The notes: a model not told the origin generated them from the letters alone. A stretch of 64,000 nt of DNA from Streptomyces hundungensis (GCF_003627815.1 NZ_CP032698.1:5146001-5210000); one strand, 5' to 3'; positions 1 to 9,307 are shown, counted from the stretch's first letter. Numbers and translations are program-made.

Positions 1-231
1 TTCAGGGGCGCGGGGAACTGCGCAAGGCGCGACCGCGGGCCGCGCGTGACCGGGGGCTGGGGCGCGGGCGTGGGGCCGCGTTTGGCGGGCGGGGCGGATG
101 CGGGCCCCCCACCCCCGACCCTGCCACGTGTCTTCCCTCGTCACCCTCCCCGGCGTACCTTGAGCGCCCAATCTGATGTGCCGTCAGCAAATTGACGGCC
201 TCCGGCTCCACCGGCATAGGGGGAACTCGAG
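1..231. other. Left-edge intergenic region with one repeat copy
   Basis: No gene is supported here. A copy of the GGGGCGCGGGGAACTGCGC repeat seen elsewhere in the window lies at about 5-23. A palindrome, GCCGTCA-GCAAAT-TGACGGC, spans 180-199 just upstream of the first surface-protein gene and could be an operator or leader hairpin; that role is inference. The reading frames here show no recognisable protein. Confidence 0.5.
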
Positions 232-930
232 GTGTCGTACCAGAAGAGGACAGCTCTCGCGCTGGCGACGGCGGTGGCGGGCTCGGTGGTGCTGATCACC
301 GCGCCCGCGGCCCAGGCGTCCGTCGTGGACGTCAACTACAACTGCCAGACGCCGATCGGCGCGAAGAGTGCCGTCTCGCCCATCGACATCAAGGCGGTCA
401 AGAGCGGCAGTTCCTACCACGTGACCATGACCTTCCAGAAGGGCGTCTCCTCCAGCCCGGTCGCGCTCGGCGCGGGTGCGATGAGCCCCAGTGCCGTGAT
501 CAACCTGGGCGGCGCCGACAAGGGCGTCCTCGCGGTCAAGGGTCCCGCCAACACCGCGGAGATACCCGCCAACACCCCTATCAAAATCAGCGACTTGTCG
601 GGGACCTACGTACCCAAGGGCGACGGCAAGGTCACCTTCACCGCGGGTGTCCTCACCATCAAGGCGCTCGGCACCACCACGACCTGCACCGCGGGCAACA
701 ACCCCGGCCCCTCCCTGGAGCTGAACGTCACGGGGGCGGGCGGATCGGGTGGTGCCAGTGGGTCGGGCAGTACGGGTGGGTCGGGCGGTACGGGTGGGGG
801 AGAGCCGGCGGCGCTGCCCAAGACGGGCCCCCTCGACTCGGTCGTGGCGCTCGGCACCCTCGGCGGGACCGTCGTCCTGGTCGGCGCGGCCGGAGTGCTC
901 TGGCTGACCCGACGCCATCAGCGGGCCTGA
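232..930 (+). CDS. Secreted surface protein with C-terminal LPKTG sorting signal
   Basis: A 232-residue exported protein. The GTG start is chosen because a GGGGGA ribosome site lies about 8 nt upstream and a signal peptide follows directly, with a likely cut after AQA at residue 29. One beta-rich domain (about 30-165) has two cysteines and resembles the second domain of the protein at 3141-4562, sharing GGADKG and GPAN stretches. A Gly/Ser linker leads to LPKTG at 195-199, a hydrophobic segment and a short TRRHQRA tail, the classic sortase substrate layout. It should be wall-anchored. Four surface-protein genes follow one another on this strand; genes 2 and 3 overlap. Ligand and function are unknown. 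Confidence 0.85.
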   Translation: MSYQKRTALALATAVAGSVVLITAPAAQASVVDVNYNCQTPIGAKSAVSPIDIKAVKSGSSYHVTMTFQKGVSSSPVALGAGAMSPSAVINLGGADKGVLAVKGPANTAEIPANTPIKISDLSGTYVPKGDGKVTFTAGVLTIKALGTTTTCTAGNNPGPSLELNVTGAGGSGGASGSGSTGGSGGTGGGEPAALPKTGPLDSVVALGTLGGTVVLVGAAGVLWLTRRHQRA

Positions 931-988
931 CCCCCCCCTCCCGTACGCCGCCCGCAAGAAAGACCCCCTCGCACCCGAGGAGCCGCCG

Positions 989-1945
989 ATGCGTCCGATC
1001 CGCCTGGCCCTGCCGGCCACGGCCCTGCTGCTGTGCGCGCTGGCGGCGCCGGCCGCGCGGGCCGCACCGCCGGCGAGCGGGGAGTGGACCGCCGCGCCCG
1101 CATCCGGCGGCGGAACCCGCGCGGCCGGCGCCGACGGGAGACCCTCCTTCTATCTGGAGGGCGCGCCCGGCACGGTCCTGGAGGACACGGTCTCGTTGAG
1201 CAACCCCTCCGACGCCCCCCTCACCCTCGGACTGCGCGGCGCCGCCGCGTACAACACCGCCCACGGGGACTTCGCCGTGCGCGAGGCGCCCGACCCCTGG
1301 ATCGCGCTCGCCGCGCCCGAGGTGCGGATCCCGCCGCACACCCGCGCCGACGTGCCGTTCGCGGTCACCGTGCCCCCGGGGGCCCAGCCCGGCGACCACC
1401 CGGCGGCGCTCGTCGTCTCGGCGAACGGCCGCGTGGTCGGGGTCCGCCTCCAACTGCGGGTGCCGGGGCCGACGTTGAGCGCCCTGACCGTCGAGTCCGT
1501 ACGCGTCGACAAGGACCTCGGGCTCATCCGGTACGCCCTGGTGAACCGGGGCAACACCGCGTTGATGCCGCGCCTCGCGGTGCGTGCCGAGGGAGTGTTC
1601 GGCCGGGTGCTCGCGCGTCCCGCCCGGCAGTTGCCCGTCGAGCTCCTGCCGGGTCAGCGCGTCGAACTGACCGAGCCCTGGCCGCATCCGCCCGCCCTCG
1701 ACCGTGTCACCGTCCGCCTCGATGTCGACGCGGACGGCGGCGCCCGCTCCACCGCGAAGGCGAGCGCGGCGTTCGTGCCATGGGGTGCGGTGGCCGGGGC
1801 GGGGTGCGTGCTTCTGGGGGGCGCGGCCACCGCCCTGCGGCTGGTCCGCCGCCGCCGACGCCCTGCCGGGTCGGCCGGGTCGGCCGGGCCGGCCGAAGTG
1901 GACGTAGCGGAACGCGAGTTGGCGCAGACAGGAGCCCGTCAGTGA
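989..1945 (+). CDS. Membrane-anchored extracellular protein, DUF916-like
   Basis: A 318-residue protein. GAGGAG 6 nt before the ATG supports the start. It has a signal peptide (about 1-25, ending ARAA), an extracellular part with two immunoglobulin-like regions (about 45-150 and 155-255), one transmembrane helix (about 265-285) and an Arg-rich cytoplasmic tail. The extracellular part, with phrases like SLSNPSDAPLTL and VPFAVTVPPGAQPGDH, resembles the peptidoglycan-binding DUF916 domain found beside WxL-type and sortase-anchored proteins. Its stop overlaps the next start (GTGA), so the two are probably co-translated. Assignment is by motif reading only. Confidence 0.75.
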   Translation: MRPIRLALPATALLLCALAAPAARAAPPASGEWTAAPASGGGTRAAGADGRPSFYLEGAPGTVLEDTVSLSNPSDAPLTLGLRGAAAYNTAHGDFAVREAPDPWIALAAPEVRIPPHTRADVPFAVTVPPGAQPGDHPAALVVSANGRVVGVRLQLRVPGPTLSALTVESVRVDKDLGLIRYALVNRGNTALMPRLAVRAEGVFGRVLARPARQLPVELLPGQRVELTEPWPHPPALDRVTVRLDVDADGGARSTAKASAAFVPWGAVAGAGCVLLGGAATALRLVRRRRRPAGSAGSAGPAEVDVAERELAQTGARQ

Positions 1946-3117
1946 AGTCACGTCCGAGGGGCGCGGCCCTCGCCCTGCCGTTGATCGCCCTCCTGGCCCT
2001 GCTCGTGCCGATGACGGCCCTGCTCGCGCCGCTGACACCCGCACGCGCGCACGCCGACGAGAACAAGGCCAAGCCCTCCGTCACGCTCTCCACGACGGAG
2101 GCGGCCAAGGGCGCCGACGTCACGGTCACCGGTCAGGGCTGGCGGCCGGGCGCGCTGCTCATGCTGCTCGTGTGCGGCCAGTCAGACCCCGAGCTCGGCG
2201 TCATCGGCGGCACCAACTCCTGCGCCAACGCGGACGGTCAGGCCGTCACCACCGACGCCACGGGATCCTTCAGCAAGGTCCTCTCGGCCGCGCCGCCGCC
2301 CAAGCCCTGCCCCTGTGTCGTCCATGTGGCCACCGTTCAGGGCGAACAGGCCCTGGTGGACAGCGAGTTGACGATCACGGGACACCCGGTGGCGCCGCTG
2401 CCCTCCGAAGCGGGCGAGGGCAAGCTCGCCGTCCTCGCCGAGCCGCGCCTGGACGGCAGCGGCTCCCTGCTGACGTGGTTCGGCGCGCCGCCCGCCCGCA
2501 CCCTGGTCTTCACCGTGGGCAACCTGGGCGCGGCCCCCGTCAAGGACCCCGTCTTCGAACTCGGCACCGCCCACGGCGTGTTCGCCCCGCAGTGGGAGGA
2601 ACGCCAGTGGAAGGGCACCATCGCCCCCGGCGGGAAGGCCGAGATCAAGCTCGACTTCGAGCTGTCCCCGGGCGCCCACGGCGACTACCAGATCTCCTTG
2701 CGGTACGCGAAGAAGCTGCTGGCGACCGAGCCGTGGGGGGTGGACCGGCCCTGGGGCGTCACCCTCTTCTGGATCCTGCTCTGCCTGGTGGTGCCGGCCG
2801 CCGTCTTCCGCATCGGCATGGCCGTCGTCGACCGGCTGCGCCCGCGCACACCCCGGCGGCCGGGCGAGCCGGGGCCCACCGGCCCGGCCCGGCACCGCGG
2901 CGTACGTCTGCCGGAGGTGACCTTGCGCCTGCCCGGGCGGCGCCGGACCCCGCACGAGCGCGCCGCGCCGGCCCCCGCGCCCGGACCCGACCAGGGCGAC
3001 GCCCCGCCCGGGCCGCCCGGACCCGACCGGGGCGACGCCCCGACCAGGACCACGGCCGCGCTGCCGTGGTTCGCCCCCGACTCCGCACCGTCCGAGAACC
3101 ACCCCAACCGTCCGTAA
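1942..3117 (+). CDS. Membrane protein with neocarzinostatin-like extracellular domain
   Basis: A 391-residue protein starting at the GTG that overlaps the preceding stop. It has a long signal peptide (about 1-34, HADE after the cut). Residues about 40-140 contain VTVTGQGWRPG, cysteine pairs and TTDATGSFS, a pattern recalling the neocarzinostatin-family beta sandwich. A second beta domain (about 160-255) follows, then one transmembrane helix (FWILLCLVVPAAVF) and a Pro/Arg-rich cytoplasmic tail of about 110 residues. It is probably one unit with its DUF916-like neighbour. The fold comparison is inference from motifs; a binding function is possible but unproven. Confidence 0.7.
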   Translation: MKSRPRGAALALPLIALLALLVPMTALLAPLTPARAHADENKAKPSVTLSTTEAAKGADVTVTGQGWRPGALLMLLVCGQSDPELGVIGGTNSCANADGQAVTTDATGSFSKVLSAAPPPKPCPCVVHVATVQGEQALVDSELTITGHPVAPLPSEAGEGKLAVLAEPRLDGSGSLLTWFGAPPARTLVFTVGNLGAAPVKDPVFELGTAHGVFAPQWEERQWKGTIAPGGKAEIKLDFELSPGAHGDYQISLRYAKKLLATEPWGVDRPWGVTLFWILLCLVVPAAVFRIGMAVVDRLRPRTPRRPGEPGPTGPARHRGVRLPEVTLRLPGRRRTPHERAAPAPAPGPDQGDAPPGPPGPDRGDAPTRTTAALPWFAPDSAPSENHPNRP

Positions 3118-3140
3118 CGTTCCACGACGAAGGGAAATCC

Positions 3141-4562
3141 GTGACCACGCAACGGAGGATGAGCGCGGCCGGTCTCGCGCTGATGCTCGGCGGCGCGGGG
3201 ATCGTGCTGGCCGCAGCTCCCGCACAAGCAGCCGAAGTCTCGTACGCCACCGAGTGCATACCGCCGTCCATCTCCGGTCTGCCGCCGGTCGAGGGCACGA
3301 CGAAGGTGCAGATCACCGCCCCTGCCACGGCCAAGGTGGGCGACGAGGTCGACATCGTCTGGAAGTTCACCCAGGCGGCCTCGAACAATCCGGGCGTCCT
3401 CGACCTCAACAAGGACGTCGTCCAGCCGACCGGCACCCTCAAGGCGGCGGGCGCCCAGAGCGCCGACATCGCCATGAAGGGCCCGCGGAAGAACCCGGCG
3501 ATCCCCAAGAACAGCCCGATGGTCCTCTCGGACATGACGGCCAAACTCAAACTGACCAAGGCGGGCGACGTCACCCTGACGCCGGACGCGTACAACATCA
3601 ACGTCAACCAGATCATGTCGACCGACACCAAGTGCACGCCGAAGGCGACGGTCTCACCCGGGGCCACGATCAAGGTGACGGACGCGGGGGGTACGACGGG
3701 CGGTACGACCACGTCGGGCGGCACCACGTCCGGTGGCACCACCTCCTCTGGCGGCACCACGACCTCCGGCGGCTCCACGTCCTCCTCCGGCGGGACGAGC
3801 ACCTCGGGCGGCACCACGACCTCCGGCGGCACCACGAGCGGCGGCACCACGAGCGCAGGCAGCACCGGTGGGAGCAGCACCGGCGGCAGCGGGGGCCAGA
3901 GCGACTTCCCCGGCAAGGAAGTCGCCGTGAACTTCGCCTGCACGCCGCCCGGACCGGCGAGCATCCAGTCCAAGGTGACCATCAACGCCAAGAAGAACGG
4001 CGGGAGTTACGCCCTCACCGTCAAGACGGCCAAAGGCGTCATGAACAGCCCCGCGGACCTTCCGGCGGGCGCGCTCAAGCCGTCCATGCAGGTCGCCGTC
4101 GGCGGCGCCGACAAGGGCACGGTGGCCGTCACGGGCCCCGCCAACCCCGACCCGATCAAGTCGGGCGCCCCGGTGAGCCTCACCGACATGACCGGCACCT
4201 ACAAGCCGGGCGCCTCCGGCAAGTCCACGCTGAGCCCGGGCGACCTGTCCATCGACGTCACCCTGGGCGGCTCGCCCATCCACATCCCCTGCAAGGTGTC
4301 CGGCTCGGCGCCGGTCTCCCTGGAACTGGACACGGCGGCCCAGCCCGGCGGCGCGGCCGGCGGCAGCGGCTCCTCGGGCGCGGCCACCACCTCGGGCACG
4401 TCCGGCGCGGCGGCCACCTCCTCCTCCGGCGGCCTGGCCCAGACCGGCGCGAGCGACACGGGCGCCCTGCGCGCCCTCGGCCTGGTGGCGGGCACGGTGC
4501 TGCTGCTGGGCGGCGCGATCTTCACCTTCACCCCGTGGAGGCGCCTGCGCGGCACGCGCTAG
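3141..4562 (+). CDS. Two-domain surface protein with C-terminal LAQTG sorting signal
   Basis: A 473-residue exported protein. The GTG start has AAGGGA about 6 nt upstream, and a signal peptide (about 1-33, ending AQA) follows. Two Cys-containing beta domains (about 34-175 and 255-400) are separated by a long low-complexity Gly/Ser/Thr linker built from GGTTTSGG-type units. The second domain matches the single domain of the protein at 232-930. LAQTG at 432-436, a hydrophobic helix and a basic end form a class E (LAxTG) sorting signal, the type used for streptomycete chaplins. The protein is expected to be linked to the wall. No sortase gene lies in this window. Confidence 0.85.
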   Translation: MTTQRRMSAAGLALMLGGAGIVLAAAPAQAAEVSYATECIPPSISGLPPVEGTTKVQITAPATAKVGDEVDIVWKFTQAASNNPGVLDLNKDVVQPTGTLKAAGAQSADIAMKGPRKNPAIPKNSPMVLSDMTAKLKLTKAGDVTLTPDAYNINVNQIMSTDTKCTPKATVSPGATIKVTDAGGTTGGTTTSGGTTSGGTTSSGGTTTSGGSTSSSGGTSTSGGTTTSGGTTSGGTTSAGSTGGSSTGGSGGQSDFPGKEVAVNFACTPPGPASIQSKVTINAKKNGGSYALTVKTAKGVMNSPADLPAGALKPSMQVAVGGADKGTVAVTGPANPDPIKSGAPVSLTDMTGTYKPGASGKSTLSPGDLSIDVTLGGSPIHIPCKVSGSAPVSLELDTAAQPGGAAGGSGSSGAATTSGTSGAAATSSSGGLAQTGASDTGALRALGLVAGTVLLLGGAIFTFTPWRRLRGTR

Positions 4563-4570
4563 AAACGGCC

Positions 4571-4604
4571 AAGGGCCGCCGCACCTTCCGGTGCGGCGGC
4601 CCTT
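4571..4604. terminator. Bidirectional terminator hairpin
   Basis: A perfect 15-bp inverted repeat, AAGGGCCGCCGCACC, with a TTCC tetraloop lies between two convergent genes (stops at 4562 and 4624). AA/TT ends on both arms fit termination in both directions. Confidence 0.85.
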
Positions 4605-4623
4605 GAACGTGTCGCGGCGGTGC

Positions 4624-6123
4624 TCAGTGCACGCCGCCCATGAGGGGCTGGACCTTCCTGCGGTACATGAAGATCGCGACACCGGCGAGGACGGCGAGGC
4701 CGCCCTGGCTGGCGAACCAGTACGAGGAGTCGGTCGGCGCGCCGATGAGCTGGAGCAGGGCGATGACCGAGTCGCCGGCCGTGACGGCCAGGAACCAGAC
4801 GCCCATCATCTGCGAGGCGTACTTCTCCGGCGCCAGCTTGGTGGTCAGGGAGAGGCCGACCGGGGAGAGCGTCAGCTCACCGACGGTCTGGATCAGGTAG
4901 ACCATGCACAGCCACAGCGGGGTGACCTTGACGCCGCCGGAGGAGGCGGCCTGGGCCAGCATCATCACGAAGAACGACAGGCCGATGAGCGTGAGGCCGA
5001 AGGCGAACTTCGACAGCGTGCTCGGCTCCTGGCGGCGCTTGTTCAGGTACACCCAGAGCCAGGCGAAGACCGGGGCCAGGGCCATCACGTACAGCGGGTT
5101 CAGGGACTGGAACCAGCTGGACGGGAAGTCCAGACCGAACAGGCTGTTCGAGGTGTTGTCCTGCGCGAACACGCTGAGCGTCGAGCCGGTCTGGTCGTAG
5201 ATGCCCCAGAAGGCGGCCGCGGCGACGAAGAACCACACGTACGCCGACATGCGGGACTGCGAGACCTGGTCGAGGTCCTTGTCGCGCTTGATGCGCAGCA
5301 GGTACCAGGCCGGGATGACGAGGCCGGCGATGGTCAGCGGCCAGATGGCCCAGTCGACCGTGAAGTGACCCGAGACCGCGAGGGCGGCGTAGGCGACGGC
5401 CGCGACGCCCAGCCACATCAGGATCTTCTTGATGATCGCGGCGCGCTCGGTCTCGGACATCGGGGTCGGGACGACGTCGCTGTCCGCCGACATGTGGCGG
5501 GTACCGAGGAAGAAGAACAGCAGACCCAGCGCCATGCCCACACCGGCGAGCGCGAAGCCGAAGTGCCAGTTGACCTTCTGGCCGACCGTGCCGATCGTCA
5601 GCGGCGCGAAGAAGGCACCGAGGTTGATGCCCATGTAGAAGACCGTGAAGCCACCGTCGCGACGCGGGTCGTTCTTGTCCGGGTACAGGTGGCCGACCAT
5701 CGTGGAGATGTTGGCCTTGAGGAGACCGGAGCCGAGCGCGATGGCCGCGAGACCGATGAAGAACGAGATCTCCACCGGCACGGCCAGGAGGAAGTGGCCG
5801 ATCATGATGATCGTGCCGCCGATGGCCACCGTCCTGCGGGCACCCCAGGCGCGGTCGGCGAGCCAGCCGCCCGGCAGGGCGAGCAGGTACACCATCGCGT
5901 TGTAGACGGAGTAGATCGCGGTGGCCGTGGCCATGTTGAACCCGAGTCCGCCCTGGGACGCCGGGGCGACCAGGTAGAGCACGAGCAGGGCCCGCATGCC
6001 GTAGAAGCTGTAGCGCTCCCACATCTCCGTCATGAAGAGGTTGGCCAGGCCGCGGGGGTGGCCGAGGAAGGTCTTCTCGGTGCCAGTGGTACTGGCGGAG
6101 TCCTTCGTCAGGCTGGACGCCAT
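4624..6123 (-). CDS. POT/PTR-family proton-dependent oligopeptide transporter
   Basis: A 499-residue polytopic membrane protein of the POT (PTR2) branch of the major facilitator superfamily, importing di- and tripeptides with protons. The start is the ATG of MASSLTKD, preceded by AAGGA at about 8 nt; the frame is open further upstream but has no better site. Visible signatures are the first-helix motif ending EMWERYSFYGMRALLVLYL and the NLGAFFAPL region in helix 5, with about 12-14 helices and a charged central loop. Length is normal for bacterial members. It is transcribed alone, convergent to the surface-protein genes. Confidence 0.93.
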   Translation of the reverse strand: MASSLTKDSASTTGTEKTFLGHPRGLANLFMTEMWERYSFYGMRALLVLYLVAPASQGGLGFNMATATAIYSVYNAMVYLLALPGGWLADRAWGARRTVAIGGTIIMIGHFLLAVPVEISFFIGLAAIALGSGLLKANISTMVGHLYPDKNDPRRDGGFTVFYMGINLGAFFAPLTIGTVGQKVNWHFGFALAGVGMALGLLFFFLGTRHMSADSDVVPTPMSETERAAIIKKILMWLGVAAVAYAALAVSGHFTVDWAIWPLTIAGLVIPAWYLLRIKRDKDLDQVSQSRMSAYVWFFVAAAAFWGIYDQTGSTLSVFAQDNTSNSLFGLDFPSSWFQSLNPLYVMALAPVFAWLWVYLNKRRQEPSTLSKFAFGLTLIGLSFFVMMLAQAASSGGVKVTPLWLCMVYLIQTVGELTLSPVGLSLTTKLAPEKYASQMMGVWFLAVTAGDSVIALLQLIGAPTDSSYWFASQGGLAVLAGVAIFMYRRKVQPLMGGVH

Positions 6124-6591
6124 GGTCGATCCTTGCTTGCTCGGGACGCGCGCTTCGTGAGCGTTGGGTCGCGCCCGGTGGGGGAGGGCCGGCACCGGCA
6201 TGGCGACTGTCCCCCCAACGCCTTTGGGGTCCGGCTCCGTGGGGGAGGCGGGAAGGACAGACCACACCGGGATCCACACCCCGTGCGCTCGTTCGCGCTG
6301 GGGCCCGGCCCGTAGGTCATTCACTGATCTCAAGACTGGCAAAGCCGGCCCTGTGCAGAAAAGAGACCCTTGGCGCGCCAAGCAGGCCAAAGGTCCCCGA
6401 GTAGTGCTATAGGCGTTGGGACACCATACGTCACCAGACTGTGGCATATGGAAGGACTTGAGAGATGGATCACAGGCATCTCTGGAACCACTCACCCCCA
6501 TTCGAAGGTGTTGATCAAGATCTGTTCATAGACCCGCAGGGTGGGTGGATCACCTGACGCATTGTCGCCGCCGCGGACTACCATCACCTCC
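6124..6591. promoter_or_regulatory. Divergent intergenic region, peptide transporter / response regulator
   Basis: This 468-bp spacer contains no supported gene and must hold promoters in both directions. G/C-tract inverted repeats lie around 6210-6255. On the plus strand, CTGACG (6554-6559) and TACCAT (6579-6584) with a 19-bp spacer precede the response-regulator ATG by 7 nt, which would give a leaderless transcript. No Shine-Dalgarno sequence is visible before that ATG. No -10/-35 pair was identified for the transporter. Confidence 0.45.
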
Positions 6592-7269
6592 ATGACCCGT
6601 GTACTGCTCGCCGAGGACGACGCGTCCATCTCGGAGCCACTGGCCCGCGCCCTGCGCAGGGAGGGTTACGAGGTCGAGGTCCGCGAGGACGGCCCGACCG
6701 CCCTCGACGCCGGACTACAGGGGGGCGCCGACCTGGTCGTGCTCGACCTGGGGCTTCCCGGCATGGACGGCCTCGAAGTGGCGCGGAGGCTGCGCGCCGA
6801 GGGACACACCGTCCCCATCCTCGTGCTCACCGCCCGTGCCGACGAGGTGGACACCGTGGTCGGCCTCGACGCCGGCGCGGACGACTACGTCACCAAGCCC
6901 TTCCGGCTCGCCGAACTGCTCGCACGGGTCCGGGCGCTGCTGCGGCGCGGCGCCACCGAGCCGGCGCCCCAGCCCGCCACCCACGGGGTGCGGATCGACG
7001 TCGAGTCGCACCGCGCCTGGATGGGCGACGAGGAACTCCAGCTCACCGCCAAGGAGTTCGACCTGCTCAGGGTCCTGGTGCGGGACGCGGGCCGGGTGGT
7101 GACCCGCGACCAGCTGATGCGCGAGGTCTGGGACACCACCTGGTGGTCCTCGACCAAGACGCTCGACATGCACATCTCGTGGCTGCGCAAGAAGCTCGGC
7201 GACGACGCGGCCAACCCCCGCTACATCGCCACCGTCCGCGGAGTCGGCTTCCGCTTCGAGAAGAGCTAG
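6592..7269 (+). CDS. OmpR/PhoB-family response regulator
   Basis: A 225-residue DNA-binding response regulator. The receiver domain spans about 1-115, with the acidic pair near residues 9-10, phosphoacceptor Asp52, Thr80 and Lys102 all present. A winged-helix transcriptional output domain (about 130-223) ends with the usual YIATVRGVGFRF. The sensor kinase gene starts 13 bp downstream, so the two form one operon and a cognate pair. The start is the ATG of MTRVLLAEDD; there is no ribosome site, but TACCAT ends 7 nt upstream, pointing to a leaderless message. The signal sensed is unknown. Confidence 0.95.
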   Translation: MTRVLLAEDDASISEPLARALRREGYEVEVREDGPTALDAGLQGGADLVVLDLGLPGMDGLEVARRLRAEGHTVPILVLTARADEVDTVVGLDAGADDYVTKPFRLAELLARVRALLRRGATEPAPQPATHGVRIDVESHRAWMGDEELQLTAKEFDLLRVLVRDAGRVVTRDQLMREVWDTTWWSSTKTLDMHISWLRKKLGDDAANPRYIATVRGVGFRFEKS

Positions 7270-7282
7270 AGCACCGGAGCAC

Positions 7283-8554
7283 ATGCGCCGTCGACTGATC
7301 AACTCCACACTCGCGGTCGTGCTCGTGGTGATCGCGGTCTTCGGCGTCTCCCTCGTCATCGTCGAGACCCGGACCATCAGCAGCAGCGCCCAGGAGAGCG
7401 TCGACTCCGAGGCGCTGCGGCTCGTCTCCGTCGTGGACAGCCGCACCCTGGCCAACGAGACGATCAACACGCAGGTCCTGAACGAACAGATCGACCCCAA
7501 GCGCTATGCCCGCATCGCGATCCCGGGCCGCCCGGTGATGGAGCTGGGCGTCAAGCCCGAGGGCACCGTCATCAAGGGCACCGCCACGGGCGAGCGCGGC
7601 GAGTCCGTCCTGGTCGAGGAGGACCGCTCCACGGTCACCAAGGAGGTCGGGCGCACCCTGCTGATCATCGGCGCGGTCGCCCTGCTCGCCATCGTCTCCG
7701 CGGTGCTCCTCGCGGTGCGCCAGGCCAACAAGCTGGCCTCCCCGCTGACCGACCTGGCCGAGACCGCCGAACGGCTCGGCTCCGGCGACCCCCGCCCGCG
7801 GCACAAGCGGTACGGGGTGCCCGAGCTCGACCGGGTCGCCGATGTGCTCGACTCCTCCGCCGACCGGATCGGCCGGATGCTCACGGCCGAGCGCCGGCTC
7901 GCCGCGGACGCCTCGCACCAGTTGCGCACCCCGCTGACCGCGCTCTCCATGCGCCTGGAGGAGATCGCCCTCACCGACGACCTGGACACGGTCAAGGAGG
8001 AGGCCACGATCGCGCTCACCCAGGTCGAGCGGCTCACCGACGTGGTGGAGCGCCTCCTCACCAACAGCCGTGATCCGCGCACCGGTTCGGCCGTGGTCTT
8101 CTCGCTCGACGAGGTCGTCAAGCAGCAGCTGGAGGAGTGGCGCCCGGCGTATCGCAGCGCGGGCCGCGCCATCGTGCGCTCCGGCAAGACCGGTCTGAAG
8201 GCGGTCGGCACCCCGGGCGCGGTCGCCCAGGTGCTGGCCGCGCTGATCGAGAACTCGCTGATGCACGGCGGCGGCACGGTCGCGGTGCGCACCCGGGTCA
8301 CCGGCAACCAGGCCGTGGTCGAGGTCACCGACGAGGGCCCCGGCGTGCCGCCCGACCTCGGCGCGCGGATCTTCGAGCGCTCCATCAGCGGCCGCAACTC
8401 CACGGGCATCGGCCTGGCCGTCGCCCGCGACCTCGCGGAGGCCGACGGCGGCCGGCTCGAAATGCTCCAGCAGCAGCCGGCCGTGTTCGCGCTCTTCCTC
8501 AGCCGTGAGGCGGGCGCGCGCCGCGACCCGGAGCGTACGACGACGATCCGCTGA
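7283..8554 (+). CDS. Sensor histidine kinase (partner of 6592-7269)
   Basis: A 423-residue membrane sensor kinase. Two transmembrane helices (about 8-28 and 125-146) bracket an extracytoplasmic domain of about 95 residues. A HAMP-like linker follows, then a HisKA domain with phosphoacceptor His212 in SHQLRTPLT, and an ATPase domain with N box (ENSLMHGG), G1 (DEGPGVPPD) and G2 (STGIGLAVARD). GGAG about 5 nt before the ATG supports the start. It should autophosphorylate and transfer phosphate to the adjacent regulator. The sensor domain is too divergent for me to name a ligand. Confidence 0.94.
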   Translation: MRRRLINSTLAVVLVVIAVFGVSLVIVETRTISSSAQESVDSEALRLVSVVDSRTLANETINTQVLNEQIDPKRYARIAIPGRPVMELGVKPEGTVIKGTATGERGESVLVEEDRSTVTKEVGRTLLIIGAVALLAIVSAVLLAVRQANKLASPLTDLAETAERLGSGDPRPRHKRYGVPELDRVADVLDSSADRIGRMLTAERRLAADASHQLRTPLTALSMRLEEIALTDDLDTVKEEATIALTQVERLTDVVERLLTNSRDPRTGSAVVFSLDEVVKQQLEEWRPAYRSAGRAIVRSGKTGLKAVGTPGAVAQVLAALIENSLMHGGGTVAVRTRVTGNQAVVEVTDEGPGVPPDLGARIFERSISGRNSTGIGLAVARDLAEADGGRLEMLQQQPAVFALFLSREAGARRDPERTTTIR

Positions 8555-8647
8555 GCCGGGCGCTGAGCCGGGCCCCGGTAGCGCGGGGCCGCTCGGCATG
8601 GGTGAGCCCGGCCCCGGTGCGGGACCGCTCAGTGCTCGCGGTCGGGG

Positions 8648-9151
8648 TCAGCGCTTGGCGGGGACGGCGGGCCGGGGGTCGTCCAGAAACGATTCGGCCG
8701 TCTGTACCGCCTCCCGGGCGGGCAGCGCCCGGAACACCCAGGTGCGGTAGGACCAGAAGCGGAACAGGGTGCCGAGCCCGATCCCGAGGAACTTGAAGAA
8801 GTTGTTCTGCCACGGGCTGTTCCAGCCGAAGCCGTACGTCGCGACGTACAGGATGCCGTTCTCGATCACCGCGCCGACCACGCTGAACAGCAGGAACAGG
8901 GTCAGCTCACGGGCCCGGCCGCTCTTCTCGCGGTCACGGTAGGTGAAGTAGCGAAAGCCCACGTAGTTGAAGGCGATCGCGATCCCGGTGGCGAGCAGGC
9001 TGGCCCGCACCACCTGGAGCTCGGTGGCGTGCCGCAGCAGGTTGAAGGCGCCCATGTTCACGAGCACCCCGAGGCCGCCCACGGCGCCGAACTTCGCGAC
9101 CTCCTGTACCAGCAGTCGCAGTCGCGACGGCGACGCGCCCTGTGCACTCAT
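8648..9151 (-). CDS. GtrA-family membrane protein
   Basis: A 167-residue protein with four predicted transmembrane helices and the GtrA signature (KFGAVGGLGVLVNMGAFNLL near the N-terminus, FKFLGIGLGTLFRFWSYRTWVF near the C-terminus). GtrA proteins are thought to flip or help move lipid-linked sugars for wall polysaccharide or O-antigen glucosylation. I chose the ATG of MSAQGAS; an in-frame ATG at 9208 preceded by GGGGTGG is an alternative adding 19 residues. It is divergent from purK. No glycosyltransferase sits beside it, so its partner must be elsewhere. Confidence 0.85.
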   Translation of the reverse strand: MSAQGASPSRLRLLVQEVAKFGAVGGLGVLVNMGAFNLLRHATELQVVRASLLATGIAIAFNYVGFRYFTYRDREKSGRARELTLFLLFSVVGAVIENGILYVATYGFGWNSPWQNNFFKFLGIGLGTLFRFWSYRTWVFRALPAREAVQTAESFLDDPRPAVPAKR

Positions 9152-9307
9152 GGTGATCGCCAGTCCCGTCGGATTCGGTGTGCTTTTCGTGCCGGTCAAC
9201 CCGCCCATGCTAACCACCCCCCGCGGGCCGTGCCCCTGGGCACCGGGAATCCGGCCCCCGCGACCGGGCCCTGGAGGGTCCGCTCGGACGGCGGATACCC
9301 TGGAGGC

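Noticed and set aside
1918..1945. LAQTG near the C-terminus of the 989-1945 protein as a sorting signal
   Set aside because: It lies after the transmembrane helix, on the cytoplasmic side, with no hydrophobic segment following.
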